Shown here: one piece after another, positions 1 through 11,537 of the stretch
Numbering within the stretch: position 1 is the stretch's first letter
Layout: every line of letters starts with the position of its first letter
Assembly: GCA_015179045.1 (NCBI GenBank)
Contig: WHUZ01000045.1
Coordinates: forward strand, 62,001 to 126,000
From: Kalaharituber pfeilii
Lineage: Eukaryota > Ascomycota > Pezizomycetes > Pezizales > Pezizaceae
DNA: 64,000 nucleotides
Direction: 5' to 3'
Program-made: the position numbers and the translations under genes
The notes under the pieces: model-generated
What the model was told of the DNA's origin: nothing
Database searches by the model: none
Seen by the model: only the letters and a program-made list of their open reading frames with translations

Positions 1-87
1 TTCATTTCATGTATTTAACCAGACCTCGCCATAGCCCCTAGGGCGGCACGCGAGTAATGATAAAAAAAAAAAAAAAAAAAAAAAAAA
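1..87 (+). mobile_element. LINE-A 3' terminus with poly-A
   Basis: The segment ends in the A-type terminus CGCCATAGCCCCTAGGGCGG followed by a CGAGTAATGAT stretch and about 26 A. The 5' part lies outside the window, so copy length and target-site duplication cannot be judged. Confidence 0.85.
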
Positions 88-350
88 CTCTAGCTAGTCT
101 GTGTCTAATTTTAATTATTTTATAAGCAGAGGTTCCCTATTGCCTAATATCTCAGTACAGTACACCCTGTCATCCTGCTATAGATGCAATCTGGGGCACA
201 GGATATATTTCAGATTATGTTAAAATGTTATCCTAAAGTTTCATAATACTTGCACATGAATTGCAGTCACTACTGCAAAAATTCTCATGTTCCGATTGTG
301 CGCAATATCCCATTTGTGCGCAATATCCCGGTAGAACACAGTAGTCATTC

Positions 351-1409
351 AGATACCTACGAGGCACGCTGACTCACCGCCACCCCCTCCCACTGGCCAG
401 GCTGCCCGCACTTCCCGCGGACACCAACGAAAGCGGAATGGGAGAGGGTGATCGCCGAAGCCGAGAACGAGGGGTGGACCAGCCACTACACTGACGATAG
501 CCGGATAAAAGATGTCACCGGAGCCGGGACCTTCACACAACACCCACCGAGACAGAGCTCAAAATACCTGGGCAGACTAAGCACTGTCAACGACGTGGAG
601 CTACTCGCCATGAGCGAAGCATTAGAGAGTCAGGCAAACGAGCTTCTAATCATCACCGACTCCAAAATAGCAATAGCCAAGCTTCAGAGGATTGCCGACG
701 GGGAACCCAACCACGAAGGGGCCTCACAGCGCGTCAGAGAGGCATGGTACCGCAGAGCGCAGACAGGGAGCCTGGACGTAGCAATCATGTGGGTGAAAGG
801 GCACAAAGGAGTCCCCGGGAACACGGAGGCGGACACGGCGGCCAAGATAAGCACATGCCTTCAGTACCAAGAAGAAACGGTAACGGAGGCAGGATGGAGA
901 CAACAAGCCAAGGCGAACAGGGCTTCCGAAAGAAACAGACTAGGGATCACCTCCAGGCCACTACAGCGACTAGGCCGCAGAGTAGCCACCCTAGCCGGCA
1001 TCCTCGGGTATAAAGGCCTACGTGATTGGAAATTCAAAATCGGAACCTCCGACAGCCCGGAATGCAGATGGTGCGGCGAAGCCTCCGAGACCACCCAACA
1101 TATACTGACGCAACGCTGGATATGGAAACAGAGATGCCCAAGAGGCGTCGAAGACCTATGCCAGCCGAGAGGCCACGACGAAGACAGAGACAAGCTCTTG
1201 GATATACTGGATTGGGCGCGGACGGTAAAAGAAAAAAAGGGGGAATCTTAGGGGGAAGTGTCTATCGGTCTCATTTTTCGTTCACCTTATTTCATTTTAT
1301 TTTCTTTATCCACTTTCGCACTGTATTACTCGCTTTTTGTACCTAGACCTCGCCATAGTCCCTAGGGCGGCCTGCGAGTAATGATATTAAAAAAAAACAA
1401 AAAAAACAA
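351..1409 (+). mobile_element. 5'-truncated LINE-A copy (RNase H plus 3' UTR)
   Basis: This Tad1-like LINE fragment carries the RNase H end of ORF2, a pyrimidine-rich 3' UTR and the A-type terminal hairpin with an A-rich tail. The direct repeat TAGTCATTC (342-350 and 1410-1418) brackets it and is taken as the target-site duplication. Endonuclease and RT are missing, so it is a dead, 5'-truncated insertion. Confidence 0.85.
445..1251 (+). pseudogene. LINE-A ORF2 C-terminus: RNase H and CCHC-like end (partial)
   Basis: A partial ORF2 product. The RNase H acidic residues are visible in YTDDSR, in the ELLAMSEALE helix, in IITDSK and in WVKGHKG..GNTEADTAAK, which also holds the conserved His. A C-terminal motif SPECRWCGE..TTQHIL follows, matching the Cys/His cluster after RNase H in fungal LINEs; the final Cys seen in sister copies (HILTQC) is replaced by Arg here (HILTQR). 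The track-style start at a GTG is artificial, because the frame runs in from upstream. RNase H degrades the RNA strand during target-primed reverse transcription. The closest relative in the window is the minus-strand copy at 31.6-32.4 kb. Confidence 0.85.
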
Positions 1410-1649
1410 TAGTCATTCTCATCCACGCAGTACCTACACATGTACAACCATTCACATTGGAGCAACCAGCGGTGGTAGGGACATGGGAAAAGACTTCGGT
1501 ATGCATTCAAAATACAAAAAACAGATAACAGCGCACCTTCAGCCCACCCTCAGAATCCTAATTCAATTACAGAGACGATAGCTGACTTCCTGAACAGGTT
1601 GTATAACTAACGTGGATCGTGAAAGTTTCAACGCAAACTTGCAACATAT

Positions 1650-2051
1650 TCAAGAGAGAGGCCATGATAACTCCAATTTCCCTGCCTGACCAGAATAGCC
1701 ATCCTTATTGCTCATAGTCAAGGTCATCGATTTCTCACTCATCTCTGCAGTGAACCTGTACCACTTATCCTCCTCACGCAATTGAACCTTGTACCCATTC
1801 TCTGTGATCTCCATTGCATGCACTATGCAGTTGTAAACGTGGTTTTCATTTTTGTCACCCTTATAGTTTGCTCCGAACTGCCAGTAAACGGAAACTGGCT
1901 GAGACACTGCAATAGTCCCATGAAAGATTACAACAACGTGATCATTTGGTGAATGTTTGTGGAATGTCATGCGGCCTTGGTAGATACGGCCAGTTTGGGT
2001 GTGAAAAATGTTGCTGGTATCGTGAATCGATATCTTTCCCATGTTGGCCAA
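1650..2051 (-). CDS. Unrecognised ~130-aa protein, family member 1
   Basis: An intact 133-codon frame; the conserved start shared with both paralogs is the internal Met of MGK (2042), giving about 130 residues. The product is rich in short alternating hydrophobic segments, with conserved HTQTGR(I/V)YQGR, VVIFHGTIAVSQPVS and MSEKSM blocks, and has no signal peptide or transmembrane segment. I do not recognise the family; a compact beta-rich fold is only an impression. Paralogs lie at 4.0-4.4 kb (frameshifted) and 13.5-13.9 kb (intact). This member is the most diverged, so conservation of the frame argues for a real gene rather than a recent repeat. Confidence 0.7.
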   Translation of the reverse strand: MANMGKISIHDTSNIFHTQTGRIYQGRMTFHKHSPNDHVVVIFHGTIAVSQPVSVYWQFGANYKGDKNENHVYNCIVHAMEITENGYKVQLREEDKWYRFTAEMSEKSMTLTMSNKDGYSGQAGKLELSWPLS

Positions 2052-3039
2052 CGGCGAATAGGTTCAATTCGGTAGTTACCAGTGATGTGCTGGAACGCTA
2101 TTCCGGCAGACGCGGCACTCTTAACTGTTGGGATGTGTGCTTACGCTTCTATCTAGAGAAAGAATCGAAGCAATGAGCACACGCGATAATACATTTAAAA
2201 TTGTTGAGGGGAGTCGGATTATTACCTTGGGAATTGGGTATATGCGAAATAAATGCTAGAGTAAGATCTGGTTTTTGGAGGAGAATATTGAAGACGGGGC
2301 CTCCATCGTGCGGGGTATACTCTATGCAAGTCCTTCACCAATCCCCTGCCCAGCCTTGCGTGTGTAACACAAGCACGTGATTGCTGCATAAAGCTGAATT
2401 GCGACTTGCGGCACACCGTAGCTGAGGTGACACGCAGCCGCCCAGTCCCGACGTTCAAAAATGGGAAGAAAATAATAATAAAATAAAATAAAGTGCTATC
2501 AATGCACAAAATTAAAGTACAGAGCGATACCAGTACCAGATAGGATACGATCTGCGTACCAGAAGGGATATTAACAACCGAATGAAGTTAACATCTCACA
2601 TATGCGGTGCATTATGTATGTGCTAAATTAAGTGTATTTATTTTAAATCTGGAGTCAAAAGATGAAGAAGGTATATCTATAGCATCTACAATTTTATGCA
2701 CATCTATCTTGCAGAATGACCTCCTCCAGCTCTCATTAGCTTATACCCTTTCTGGAAAGTGCTAGCTGCCTAGCTGCTAATGGCGATAGTGCTGTGAGCA
2801 CTAAATTATGACAAGAGGTTAGTAGAAGCTCTTTTTTACAAGAAAATTGAGGATGCCGGTTCGGAGTCAAGCTCTATACATATTGAGTACAAGAACCCGT
2901 GCACAGATCACCACTTCTCCAGATATCCGAGTTCCTGGAGACTAAGTCAGTGTTCCCAACGGGCCGGCCATTCAGGCGCAGTGTGAGTTAATTATACAGT
3001 AGCTATATACAGAACGTACTCTAACTTCTACGTTTAGCT
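2052..3039. other. Gene-free stretch 5' of family member 1
   Basis: No convincing gene. The part next to the gene (about 2.05-2.5 kb) is alignable with the upstream regions of the two paralogs, so it probably holds their ancestral promoter and 5' UTR. The rest shows nothing I recognise. Confidence 0.5.
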
Positions 3040-3059
3040 CATTCTCTAATATTTAGGAT

Positions 3060-3300
3060 TTGGCTTGCAGATTTTACACCGCCAGTATCGCTTTCCATTA
3101 CCATGCACAGCTTCACCATACTGTCAAATCCAACTTTGTCGCACCAGATTTTTGTAGCCCAAATCCCAGGAAGGCTCGATTTCGGCATCAGATTGGACTG
3201 CAGGGAGTCGCCGATGCAAGATCAAACCTTGAACTGCACTATGGAGAGAGAAGATTACTGAAGGAATCATCATCACCAGTACCGGTGGTTGGAATGTTTG
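3060..3300 (-). pseudogene. Small ORF of duplication A, frameshifted copy
   Basis: The minus strand carries the same C-terminal coding stretch as the 12.6-12.8 kb copy (..GIWATKIW..GFDSMVKLCMVMESD.., ending in LNIRE and a stop). One extra base in the segment after the shared DAEIE stretch breaks the frame. Function unknown. Confidence 0.35.
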
Positions 3301-4029
3301 TCTCCATGCAGTCCTAATAGGATATTAGTATACAGTCAAGTGATACTAATAAAAAAACACTTATCTGAATGCCTGCAAAAAGCGCTGCTCAACTAAAAAA
3401 AAGGTATCCGAAGATATAGTTTATATTAAATCCATGTCCAAGTAACCTGAAGGTGGCCCCTCAATAGCCTCGTAACCCGCCCTCCTACCCCTGAATTGCT
3501 TGAACGGCCTAAATGGCCTGGAGTTCCTTGGCGGCCTGGGCGGCCTGGGCTGTTTCAGGCCTGGCCGGCTGGGAGGTCAGATATTCATTGCAAATCTCGA
3601 GTCGGAAATTAACTATCTAGAATTCTCCATTGAGGCTGAGCTTGCTGTCCTGAAATTGAACATACTTCCTTAGTTCTGGGCAGGAATACTTAAATGGTGA
3701 GGGATCAGCATTCATCAGAGAAAATTTACTGCAAAACGAAGCAAGAATTGCCAGTGTTAAGTATCATTAGATAAAACAAGCAGAGGTCGGCAGCCGTTAA
3801 CAGGATGTACATATTTACGAGTGTTTACACTGCAGCAACTAGCATACTGTAGGTAAAGAAATGGAAATCATCGACCTGCATACGAAATACAAAAACAGGT
3901 GACAAAAAAGCACCTTCAACCTATCCTCAGCATACAAAAATCAATTAATGAGACAAAATTTGACTTCCTGAACTGACTCTCTCAGATTGTGAAAGCTCTA
4001 AAGCGAACTTCTAATGTCTTCATGGCAGA

Positions 4030-4411
4030 GGCCACGCTAAGTCCAATGTCGCCGGTTTAGCGCAATGTCCATCCTTATTCATCATGGTCAACTCCATCGA
4101 TTTCTCGCTCATCTCTGCAGCGAACCTGAACCACTTATCCCCTCCTGCATATGAAGCTTGTAGCCATTTTCTGTGAGCTCCATTGAACGCACTATGCAGT
4201 TATGAACATTGTTTTCCTCTCGTACTCCATGGTAGTTTATTCCCCACTGCCAGTAAAAGGAAACCGGTTGAGACACCGCGATGGTACCGTGAAAGATTAC
4301 AACCATGTGAGTGTTTGGTGATTGATTGTAATATGTCAAACGGCCCTGGTAGACGCGGCCAGTCTGGGTGTGAAAAGGGTGGCTAGTATCGTGAATCGGT
4401 GTCTTTCCCAT
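4030..4411 (-). pseudogene. ~130-aa family member 2, one-base frameshift
   Basis: Starts MGKTPIHDTS like the intact copy at 13.5 kb and stays collinear with it. A C run near 4131-4136 has four C instead of five, and the frame is lost after LHMQEG. The remainder (DKWFRFAAEMSEKSM.., ending AKPATLDLAWP) is intact in the other frame. This is either a young pseudogene or a homopolymer sequencing error. Confidence 0.75.
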
Positions 4412-4811
4412 GTTGGCTAGTCACGAATGGGTTTTAATCAAGTGGCTACCGGCAACGGTGTACTGATGAAGACTCTTTCAAGAGATGCGGCACGCTTGAC
4501 TGCTGCAGTTGGAGGTATCTGATTTTTCGCTCTCAGGGGAGGAAGTAATGAGCTTTCACGATAATGGATTGAAAATCTTTTGAAGGTTGTCGGATTATAC
4601 TTGGATGACTGGATGCACGCGAAACAAACTCAAGCGTTAGGAATGGTTTCTGGATGAGAAAACATTGGAGATGCTGCCTCGATCGTGCGGGGTGTAATGC
4701 TTGCACTATTCTGCTCAACTTGGTGTGTGGGACACAGGCACGTGAGAAGTGCATACAGACTGAACTGAGGCAATTTATTCGCCAGGCGACACGCTTTCTT
4801 GCGTCCATGTA

Positions 4812-5242
4812 CAGTTTTCCCTTGCTATACCGGATCTGTAAAATCCGGTCCTTTTCGTCCGGTATAGCAAGGTTCCGTTATAGAATAAAATGCTTGGCAG
4901 AATAGAATAGGGATGGGCAGCAAAAAAATGTAACTGGGAAGTGGATCGACAACGACAGCCTAAATTTGATATGTAATGTTAAGTTTAGTAAGCATTTGCA
5001 AGGTGAATGCAATGTGGGGTAGCCAAGATTGGACGTATCAGTGTTAGTGTATCCGGTATAGCAAATATTTATTTGTATGGAGACAGGGGGTAAGTGCCTG
5101 GCAATTCCTGTCCGGTCCGGTATTCTTAGTGCGTCCGGTATAGCAAGAGGGTTTTGTATGGGAGCGGGATGTAGCAATCTGAGAGTATCCGGTATAGCAA
5201 GGTTTCCGGTACAGCGAGGTCCGGTATAGCAAGGGAAAACTG
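4812..5242. mobile_element. 431-bp pogo/Fot1-type MITE
   Basis: The terminal inverted repeats begin CAGTTTTCCCTTGCTATACC and end in its complement. TA flanks both ends (4810-4811 and 5243-5244). The interior holds several more TCCGGTATAGCAAG motifs and no coding capacity. Duplication copy 2 reads CCATGTAAACGCTG at the same place, a clean empty site with a single TA. CAG-starting TIRs and TA targets are typical of the pogo branch of Tc1/mariner. Confidence 0.88.
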
Positions 5243-5582
5243 TATACGCTGTTCTCATACAAGCTGCCAAGTGAGTCTGGGCAGGGGAACATGAAAACCC
5301 GTATATATTTTTTTTTATTTTTTTTTAAATCACATAACCCCGCTTGTAGCACGTGGCCATGGCAGGGTCCGTGGGCAAGCCCTCGAAGCCCGGAGACAGG
5401 CTTAACAAACAAAGAAATTTTCTATCTACTTCTACCACCTCATTCCAGAAACCTCCGGACGGACCTTCCGGTTTCTGCCTCAGGGAGGCTCCACTATATA
5501 TCTCCCCCTCCCCCCCTCCCCTCTTCTCCACACTTTCGCACCCCGGCAAGCAAACTTCCCCGACAGCAAACCGCACGGCGCC

Positions 5583-8500
5583 CTAGAACCTGATCCCGGA
5601 GAAGAACCTTTCCAACTCATCCCACTCCTCCCCATTCTCTGCTGTCCTTTTCCAGTTCTTCTCCATATCCCCCCATTCTCTAAAGCCTTCTGGGCGAAAC
5701 CTCTGCTGACTGCACTGGAAGGCTAGGTGCGCCCCCGTCTGGGCCTCCCCGCAGCTGCACTTCTCCGATTCCGCCACTCCCATCCTCTTTAACCACACCC
5801 TGCATCTTCCTCTCTCCAGTCGCAATGCTGTGAAGTTGGACACCGCTGTCCTATTCCACTCCATTACTTTCACCTTCCCGAAACCTTCCACCTCCCTCCT
5901 CTCCTTCCTCCACGCCTTAATCCTCTGGCGCACCCCGCTCCCGGTGGCCACCTCTTTCCCTTCCACCGCCGTCCCCTTCTTTGCCCACTCATCAGCCTTC
6001 TCATTCCCTGCAATTCCGATATGAGCCTTGACCCACATCAGTTTCGCGTCCCCTCCCTTCTTCTTTCTCCTCGCCACGGCATCCACCACTCTCCTCACAT
6101 CCTCGGTTTTTCCCTTTCCCTCCCTGCCTGCCTTCTGGATCGCCATGATGGCAGCCTCAGAGTCTAAACAGATCAGTACAGGGACCTCCTCCTCTACACT
6201 CTCCAGCGCCTTTCTCACTCCCCTCACCTCCCCATCGAAAACCGTCGCCGTTCTCCCCACCACCTCCGCCACCGCTGCCGACCTCCCCCACACTCCTGCT
6301 CCCACCTTGCTGTCCTCGATCTTGCTGCCGTCGGAGAAAAGGACCGCCCTTTCTCTTCCAGCTTCCCCGATCGCGACTTCCCACTCCCCCCTCGTCTCCA
6401 CTTCTCCTTTCCGCCTCTCCACCACTTCCACCTGCCCCTTCTCACACTTCCCCCCCCACGAGATCTCCTCCCCCTCTTCTGAGAACCTAGACCACTGGCT
6501 CTGCCAGCGGTCCAACACCGCCTCATACCCGTCTTCTTTCCCCAGTGCCCACTGCACCCCCCAGTCCTTCCAGTCCCTCGCTTCCTCTTCCCTCTCCTCA
6601 TTCCCCGGCCTGAAGTCCGTCGTGCATAGCTCCGCTAGCTCCGACGGTGCTTCCACTTCCCGGACGATCGCCCTCGCCTGCGCCCCGTCCAGGACCGCCT
6701 CCACGTCCTCCACCCCACACACCGCACTCACCCCTCCTACCCCCGCTCCTCTCCCTCCTCCAGCCGCCTTCTTCAACACCTGCAGCTGGACTCTCTCCAT
6801 CTCCTTCCTCCATTCCTTCTGTCCCCTCCACCCGATCTCGCTTCCCCACATTGCAACCGCCCTCACCATCCCCGTGTAGGCTTGCCTCCAGCTGCGTGGA
6901 GACATCCCCCAGTTCCGGTTGCCCAGTCCTGAGAGAGCCCCCGCCAGCCTCCGCGCTCGGCTCAGCCTGTTTCGCCAATGTGCGCCAAAGGTCAAGTTCT
7001 CATCGAAGATGACCCCCAACCACTTCAGCATCTCCCCCTCTTTCTTCCACCTCCTTCCCACCCCGAAGGTTATCATCTCCCACTTCGACTCCTCCAGCGG
7101 GATCTGGTCTTCCTCCGCCACCTCCGCCATCGCCACCTTCACTTTCTCCCTGAGCCGCCCCATATCCCAGTGCCCGTCCCAGTCTAGGATCGTTGCTGCC
7201 AGGTCGTCAACATACGATGGCACTTCTACCTCCGCCCCCATCGCCACCCCCTCAGCCTTCTCTCCATCTTCTCAATGGTGGGTGCCATGAAGATGAGGAA
7301 GATGACCGGTGACAGTGGTGACCCTTGCGGAACCCCCACGTTCGACCTGCCCCTCCCTTTCTCCTCGCCGTCCCACCACACTCCGAACTCCCTGCCTCCC
7401 ATAAACTCCTCCAGCCACCTCCGCTTCTTTCTCACCCCCTCGCTCCCCCTCTCCTCAATCCTTCTCAGGACCACCTCCTTCCTCACGATGTTAAAGCCTC
7501 CTTTAACATCCGCCGTCACCCACGCTGCTCTCCCCCCCTGTGCAGGCACCTCTGCACCTTTGTTACCGCCCTCGCCATCGCCTGCATCGCATTCCTCCCC
7601 TTGCGTGCTCCCAGCTGGAGCCTGTGGAAGAGTCGGTCTTCTTTCTGCAGCCTGCTGGCCATGACTTTCTCCCCGATCTTCCCGATACAATTGATCAGGT
7701 TAATTGGCCTCCACGCTTTCGCCGTCTTGATGTCCTTGCCCGGCTTCGGTATCATGACGACCCTCATCTCTCTCCACTCCGCCGGGGTCCTGTTCCGGAT
7801 CCAGTTTTCAGCGATCTCCCTCACTAACTCATCCCCGATGGGAGTCTTCAGGGCAGCTTTGATCAATCGGTATCCGATTCCGTCAGGTCCCGGTGCCGAA
7901 TTGTTTCTGGTGCCCTGCAACGCAGCCCTCACTTCTCCTTCCACTCTCTCCCTCTCCCTCTCATCCCCCTCCTCCTCCGCTTCCCCCTCCCCACCTCCTC
8001 CCCGCCTCTGCCTCCCCCTCTTCCCTCCACGCAAAATTCCTCTCCACCAGCGCCCTCACCTTCTCTCCGTCCCCCTCCAACTCCCTCCCCTCCTCATCTT
8101 TCAACCTTCCCATCCTCTCCTTTCCTCCGAAAGGGTCCTTTGCTACCCTCACCACTCTCCATGGGTCACTGTGCCCCTCCTCTTCCACGAAGTCCCTCCA
8201 GCACCTCTTCTTCTCCTCTCGGATCTTCCACTTCAGCTTCTGTACCGCCGCCTTCCACCCCCTCACTCTCTCTTCCTCTGTTAACCTCGCCCTCGCTCCC
8301 ACCCCCCCTCGCGCCAGCCTATTGACTTCTTTCCTCATCTCTTCAATCTCTTCCGTCCACCACCTTTTACTCTTCCCTCCTACCCTTACTTTCTTCTCCA
8401 GAGACTCCTTCCATCGTTTTAGTCTCTCATACCCGCTCCCCTCTCCTACCCTTTCCAGCCACTTCTTCTTCTCTTCGTCTCCCCATTCTCCGCCCCACCC

Positions 8501-9244
8501 CTCGACCTCTTTCTCCACCCTTTCCCAATCGATTCTCACCCTCTTTTCCATTTCTCTCCCTCCCTTCTCCTCCTCCCACTCCACTACCAGTCCTGAGTGG
8601 TCTGAGCCCCCTTCCCACAGCTCTACTTGCACCCCCTCTACCCCCCTTACCCACACCAAGTCTATTCTCGATTCTCGCACCCTGCCTTCCACTTCTCTCC
8701 TCCACGTCCCTACTCTTTCTCCCTTCAAGGTAAAGCCGGCCTCCTCCATTCTCTCCCTCAGTCTCCTACCCTTTCCGTTCTCCCCAGTTCCTTCTAAACT
8801 CCACATCGGGCTATGCGCATTCCAGTCTCCCATGATTACACATCTCCCCTCCACCCTCGTCACCTCTTCCACCCACCCTTCAAACTCCTCCTCCCTCCAC
8901 CCTCCATTAGCATATACTCCCCCAACCAAAACCTCACCCACCCTACCCCATACTACATTCTCTCCCCCCCTCCTCCCCCTCGCACTCCTCTTACTGCTTC
9001 TCTCCCATCCTACTACTCGCGTTCCTGCCCCCACCTCCCCCACCCTCCTCAGGGCTGGATGCGATCCCGTCTTCCACCCGGACTCCTCCTTTCTCTTCCA
9101 AACTTCTCCCTCGAAACCTAACTCCCAACCCTCCTTGAAGATATTCTCCCTCCACACATGTCCTACCACGGACGACCCCCCGACGTTTAGGTACCCCACT
9201 TTCACCATAAGGCTCTCGGTACCCCGCTGCTCTCTGCCTCCCAT
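5583..9244 (-). pseudogene. LINE-B ORF2: endonuclease-RT-RNase H with frameshifts
   Basis: The domains run in order but across at least four frame segments. Segment 9244-7961 is the APE-type endonuclease: VGYLNVGG at its start, GDWNAH, RIDLVWV and GGSDHSGL supply the metal and catalytic residues. Segment 8034-7516 gives the RT fingers (APGPDGIGYRLIK, IPKPGK..WRPINLIN). Segment 7690-7226 gives RT motif A (TADVKGGFN) and motif B (GVPQGSPLSPV). Segment 7247-5583 gives motif C (YVDD), RNase H (FSDGSK, CLDSEA, WVKAHIG..GNEKADEWAK) and a C-terminal CSCGEAQTGAHLAFQC. Motifs are intact although the frame is broken, so the copy is recently dead or carries sequencing indels. Confidence 0.9.
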
Positions 9245-9572
9245 CCATCTCCCGGCAGGTCCATATCTCCAAACAAATCTCCCAGCACCACTCGCGGTCG
9301 GTGCCTTGACCCCTCCATATCGTCTCTCTCATCGATCTCCATTCTCTCTCCCCCTTTTCTTGCCTTGAGGAAGCCCTCCAGCTCCAGCAGCTTCCCCTTC
9401 TCGTCCCAGTCTTCCGACAGAACTCCCGAGACCTTCACTCCGGTCCTCATCTTATCGGTCTCCACCGCCTTCTCCTTCCCCTTCGTCTCCCCTACCTTTG
9501 CCGCCTTGCTTGACTCCTCTTGCTTCTTCTTCATTGGGGTCTCCTCCACTCTCTCCCTCTTCTGACTCTGAT
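9202..9572 (-). pseudogene. LINE-B ORF1 C-terminal remnant
   Basis: A Lys/Glu-rich open frame precedes and overlaps the endonuclease frame by about 43 nt in a different phase. It has KKKQEESSKAAKVG and acidic stretches and ends ..GVPRALW. In the related ORF1-only copies of this window the same position is taken by an ORF1 protein with an RRM-like segment. Its N-terminus was lost at the 5' truncation point. Confidence 0.6.
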
Positions 9573-9738
9573 AAACCCGTATATTTATTCGTTCATTCAA
9601 CTGTTCATTTATTTTATATTTGTTCGTGCCATTGTCTATTTCAGAGAACTCAAGGTCATTATTTGCTCCGCCTCCTGTACGTGGATGGACTCTATGGGCT
9701 ATAAAATCATCACATGATTGCGTGGCTTAGCAATGTCT

Positions 9739-10040
9739 TTTTTTTTTTTTTTTTTTTAATATTATCATTACTCGCATGCCGCTTTTAATATCATTGATCG
9801 CGTACCGCCCTAAGGGCTATGGGGATACTAACTTGAATCCCATCACTCAAACCAGCTAGAATCGCGACCTTTCTGCCGCCTCCGCTGCGTCCCGCCGTTC
9901 CTGCGACAACTTGCACTCCACAGCCCCCTCTATAGCGCTCACCGCTCTCCTGGGCCCGACTCGCAGTCTCTCGTAGAAGAGGATTTCCTATAGCACTGTG
10001 GACAGCCCACCGTACAGCACCACCCCGCACTGCCATTCAA
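9739..10040 (-). mobile_element. LINE-A related piece with doubled terminus
   Basis: Read on the minus strand, an A-type terminus (CATAGCCCTTAGGGCGGTACGCGATCAATGATATTAAAA by parts) runs straight into a second partial terminus, GCGGCATGCGAGTAATGATA, and then poly-A. The preceding 200 bp hold an 81-codon Gly/Arg-rich frame of unknown nature. No target-site duplication was found at the far end, so the 5' limit is approximate. Confidence 0.6.
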
Positions 10041-10753
10041 TTCAGGGAGGGAATTACTTCCAGCACTTCCTGGAGGATGGGAAAGAAGCAGTCCAAAATA
10101 CAAAAGAGAAAAAAAACAAGTAAAGTTCATAAACTCGAATGTTGTACAGTGTCTGTGGACAGTGAACAAATGGCATGCATAATAGATCAGAACCCCGAAG
10201 AGCAGCTGGCAACGATGGAGGGATAAAATAAGTAATTTTGTAAAGCTGTCCCATCCTACCTGATTAGTGGTACCTAAAGCCAACACTGTGGCGGCACGTG
10301 AAGCAGAGCGAGGTGGGACCTGGAGTGGCTGCGCAGTCTGTGGCAGTGTGGTATGTCGTAAGGAGTTCTGCGTATAAGGGGATGTACTGAATATAGGTAC
10401 AAGAGATGAGCATTGTTAGTGGGTAGGGACTGACAACAGAAGCCTTTGCTGTAAGTTAACGTGTATATATTGCCGAGAGAGGGGCAGAACGGGAGCTCTC
10501 CTCATCATCTTATAACCTAATTCTTCGCTCAATAAAACTTTGTGAGCTTTCCAGTTTTCAGAAATAGAGCAAGAGCTCTTATACAGCACTCCACGAGTAG
10601 CAGCGTCTCCAACACCGCTAAGTCAAGACTGCAAAACGTTTGGCGGGATCAATCTGGTATAAAAATTTACTCATGCCTGCTGGATTACACAAGTGGAACC
10701 GCTAAGAATTATGACGTCGTGCATCGTGATTGATGATGCGCGTACCTATGTGC
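10041..10753. other. Stretch without a recognised gene
   Basis: No coding region I can support. Bases 10620-10745 are an inverted copy of 18828-18950 and formed a continuous unit with 11538 onward before a LINE-A inserted. Confidence 0.55.
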
Positions 10754-11537
10754 TGCTGATTGTCACAGATTCGAGAGTAGCCATATCAAAACTAAGAAAG
10801 ATCGCGAAGGGCGACCCAACCCACAAGGTCCGGCGAAGGAAGCACGAGACCAGTGGGAGGAAAGGACAGCCAGGGGCGACCTAGACATCGCGGTACTTTG
10901 GGTCAAGTCTCACATAGGCATCCGGGGCAACACGGAGGCCGACAGAGCAGCAAAAGTCGGCACAGCCTTGCAATACCAGGACGAGATATTCACGGAAGCA
11001 GGCATGAGACAACACGCGAAGGCACGGAGAGCTGACGAAAGAAATAGACTCCAGCTAAGTTATCGCCCTCTACAAAGGCTAGGCAACAGAACAGCAGTAG
11101 CCACACTCGCAGGCATCCTCGGGAATAAGGGACTAAGACAATGGAGACACCAAATAGGTCAATGCGACTCGCCGGAGTGCAGGTGGTGCGGCAAAGCCCT
11201 AGAGAACATCAACCACATACTAAACGACTGCGAAGTGTGGAGGCGAAAATGGCCCGGGGGTGAGACAGATCTGAGGACCCCACCAAAACCCGAAAAGGAA
11301 GGGGAAGGAGACAAACTGACGGAGCTAGTGAAGTGGGCAGGGCGGGAGTAGAATTCTACACATTTTCGATGGGAAGAGACTTCCACCTTGACACTTTTAT
11401 TTCCCTCTCATTTTTATTATCGACATTTTCCACTCCATTTTCTTTCATGTACCTAACCACTCCCTTTCATGTACTTAATCTCGCCATAGCCCTCAGGGCG
11501 GCACGCGAGTAATGATATAAAAAAAAAAAAAAAAAAA
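10754..11537 (+). mobile_element. 5'-truncated LINE-A copy (RNase H end)
   Basis: Flanked by the perfect duplication GTACCTATGTGC (10742-10753 and 11538-11549). The plus strand encodes the RNase H end with ITDSRVAISK, WVKSHIGIRGNTEADRAAK and SPECRWCG..NHILNDC, ends ..KWAGRE stop at 11351, and is followed by a 3' UTR, the A terminus and poly-A. The 5' end of the frame is broken near 10830. Confidence 0.9.

Larger units (their letters stand above)
5307..9572 (-). mobile_element. LINE-B (Tad1-like), 4.27 kb, 5'-truncated
   Basis: Minus-strand non-LTR retrotransposon with order ORF1 tail, ORF2 (endonuclease, RT, RNase H, Cys/His end), about 275-nt 3' UTR, B-type terminus and poly-A (T run at 5308-5327). 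It is flanked by the perfect 12-bp duplication AAACCCGTATAT (5295-5306 and 9573-9584); the duplicated locus at about 14.35 kb shows the empty site. ORF1 is truncated at its N-terminus, as expected from incomplete reverse transcription. The coding region is strongly purine-rich on its sense strand. Confidence 0.92.
3040..9738 (+). repeat. Segmental duplication A, copy 1 (expanded by insertions)
   Basis: Begins at ATTCTCTAATATTTAGGATT and is collinear with 12558-14554. The shared content is a small minus-strand ORF, a GGCCTGGGC-rich tract near 3.5 kb, the family gene and its upstream region, and a TTCGTTCATTCAA..CTATTTCAG segment. Two elements sit inside this copy (4812-5242 and 5307-9572), and a LINE-A piece begins at its right edge; all are absent from copy 2, so they inserted after the duplication. 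Confidence 0.85.

Noticed and set aside
5830..9368. Long plus-strand Pro/Ser-rich frames across 5.8-9.4 kb (up to 491 codons)
   Set aside because: They are antisense shadows of the purine-rich LINE-B ORF2 on the minus strand.
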